This document shows positions 63,242 through 64,000 of a DNA stretch of 64,000 nucleotides, in pieces. The notes beneath the pieces were generated by a model that worked only from the letters and a program-made list of their open reading frames with translations, made no database searches and was not told the origin of the DNA. The translations under genes and the position numbers were made by a program. The DNA comes from Thermomonas beijingensis (lineage in GTDB: Bacteria > Pseudomonadota > Gammaproteobacteria > Xanthomonadales > Xanthomonadaceae): assembly GCF_020034655.1 (NCBI RefSeq), contig NZ_JAIQDJ010000004.1:62001-126000 (forward strand), in the 5' to 3' direction. Within the stretch, counting starts at the first letter, position 1, and each line of letters begins with the position of its first letter.

Positions 63242-64000
63242 GTCTGTTACCAGCCTGGCTTGCCTTTGACGGATTTGCATGGCCGTGGTGTTTGCTGTTG
63301 TGCCTGTTGCCATGGCTGGTGCGCTTGTTGCCGCCGATCATCGGGGATCAGCAGCCGGCATTGCAGGTGCCGTGGGCAAACAGGTTGCAGCAGGTGGCTG
63401 CGGGCAACCGCGGTCTAGTCAGCCCGCACAAGTTTCCATGGCTGGCTTGGCTGGCGTGGTGCCTTGTGTGTGTGGCCGTCGCAAGGCCACAGCAATTGGG
63501 CCCAGCGGTGGCACCGCCACAGGCCGGGCGCGAGATGATGTTGGCGGTCGATCTGTCGGGCAGCATGGGCGAGGAGGACATGGCGCTGGGCGGGCGTGCC
63601 GTGGATCGGCTGACGGCGATCAAGGCCGTGGTGTCGGATTTTCTGGATCGACGCGACGGTGACCGCATCGGCCTGATCGTGTTCGGAGATCGTGCGTTTG
63701 CACTCACCCCGCTGACGCAAGATCGCGCCAGTGTGCGTCAGCAACTACAGACAATGGTGGTGGGCTTGGCGGGAAGATCCACTGCAATGGGCGATGCCAT
63801 TGCGCTTGCCACCAAGCGTTTGCAACAACAACCGAATCCAGAAAAAGTGCTGATTTTACTTACCGACGGCGTCAATACTGCCGGGACATTGGATCCGCAA
63901 AAAGCGGCGCAGATCGCAAAACAGGCAGGTGTACGGATCCATGCCATTGCCTTTGGCGGTGATGGTGCTGCGGTGTCGCTACTGGGGTTTCAGTTGCCGC
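63238..64000 (+). CDS. VWA domain membrane protein (BatA-like), 5' part
   Basis: Open to the right edge of the window (254 codons visible). Two N-terminal membrane helices (about 10-35 and 65-80) precede a von Willebrand A domain with a complete metal-ion-dependent adhesion site: DLSGSMGEED, the threonine in GRSTAMGDAI and LTDGVNTAG. The gene overlaps the DUF4381 stop (ATGA). It is the expected client of the MoxR ATPase; a second VWA gene with TPR repeats (BatB-like) would be expected beyond the edge. Confidence 0.92.
   Translation, partial: MSLLPAWLAFDGFAWPWCLLLCLLPWLVRLLPPIIGDQQPALQVPWANRLQQVAAGNRGLVSPHKFPWLAWLAWCLVCVAVARPQQLGPAVAPPQAGREMMLAVDLSGSMGEEDMALGGRAVDRLTAIKAVVSDFLDRRDGDRIGLIVFGDRAFALTPLTQDRASVRQQLQTMVVGLAGRSTAMGDAIALATKRLQQQPNPEKVLILLTDGVNTAGTLDPQKAAQIAKQAGVRIHAIAFGGDGAAVSLLGFQLP

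Overview
The window is an almost gap-free, GC-rich (roughly 60-65 %) gammaproteobacterial chromosome segment. Gene content and order point to the Xanthomonadaceae (Lysobacteraceae): an ilvC-ilvG-ilvM-ilvA-leuA run, a DUF1631 gene overlapping a PilZ gene, mrcA divergent from pilMNOPQ, a zapA-6S RNA-ygfA block, and a BigR-like regulator beside sulfide genes. No tRNA, rRNA, CRISPR array, prophage or classical insertion sequence was seen. The genus cannot be fixed from the sequence alone.

Layout. 1-10132: branched-chain amino acid synthesis. leuC (cut by the window edge) and leuD run forward and meet a reverse operon ilvC-ilvG-ilvM-ilvA-leuA-leuB. That operon is preceded by a leader peptide rich in Leu/Val/Ile codons and a terminator hairpin, which together look like a complete attenuator. 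ilvD diverges from it. 10231-15124: a reverse housekeeping run of rpiA, an EVE-domain gene, ygfA, 6S RNA, zapA, a zapB-like gene and a PAS-GGDEF-EAL protein. 15213-23638: the UPF0149/ygfB gene and pepP forward, then pepQ, PilZ, DUF1631, hemW, rdgB and rph in reverse. 23705-30528: yicC, gmk, rpoZ, spoT, ridA and recG.

30579-36607 is a defence island: a ParDE toxin-antitoxin pair with a palindromic operator, then a type III-like restriction-modification pair (mod, res). A REP-associated tyrosine transposase and eight REP hairpins lie between mod and res.

36630-49210 looks like a respiratory sulfide/thiol-stress island: a BigR/SqrR-like ArsR repressor, sulfide:quinone oxidoreductase, a DUF2892 protein, an RND pump with its adaptor, OsmC, thioredoxin-2, an AhpD-like protein, a BLH/DUF442 phosphatase-like lipoprotein and a second flavoprotein. 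Facing these is a complete cytochrome bd operon with three tiny subunit genes (cydP-cydA-cydB-cydX-ybgE). A ten-base AT-rich word lies in the spacer of the sqr promoter and again just upstream of cydP, so one repressor may control both. Sulfide poisons haem-copper oxidases whereas bd oxidases tolerate it, so SQR feeding quinol to a bd oxidase would make a coherent pathway.

49261-64000: nucleoside hydrolase, type B L31, citrate synthase, an unrecognised conserved protein, penicillin-binding protein 1A, the type IV pilus assembly operon pilMNOPQ, and the start of a MoxR-DUF58-DUF4381-VWA operon that runs off the right edge.
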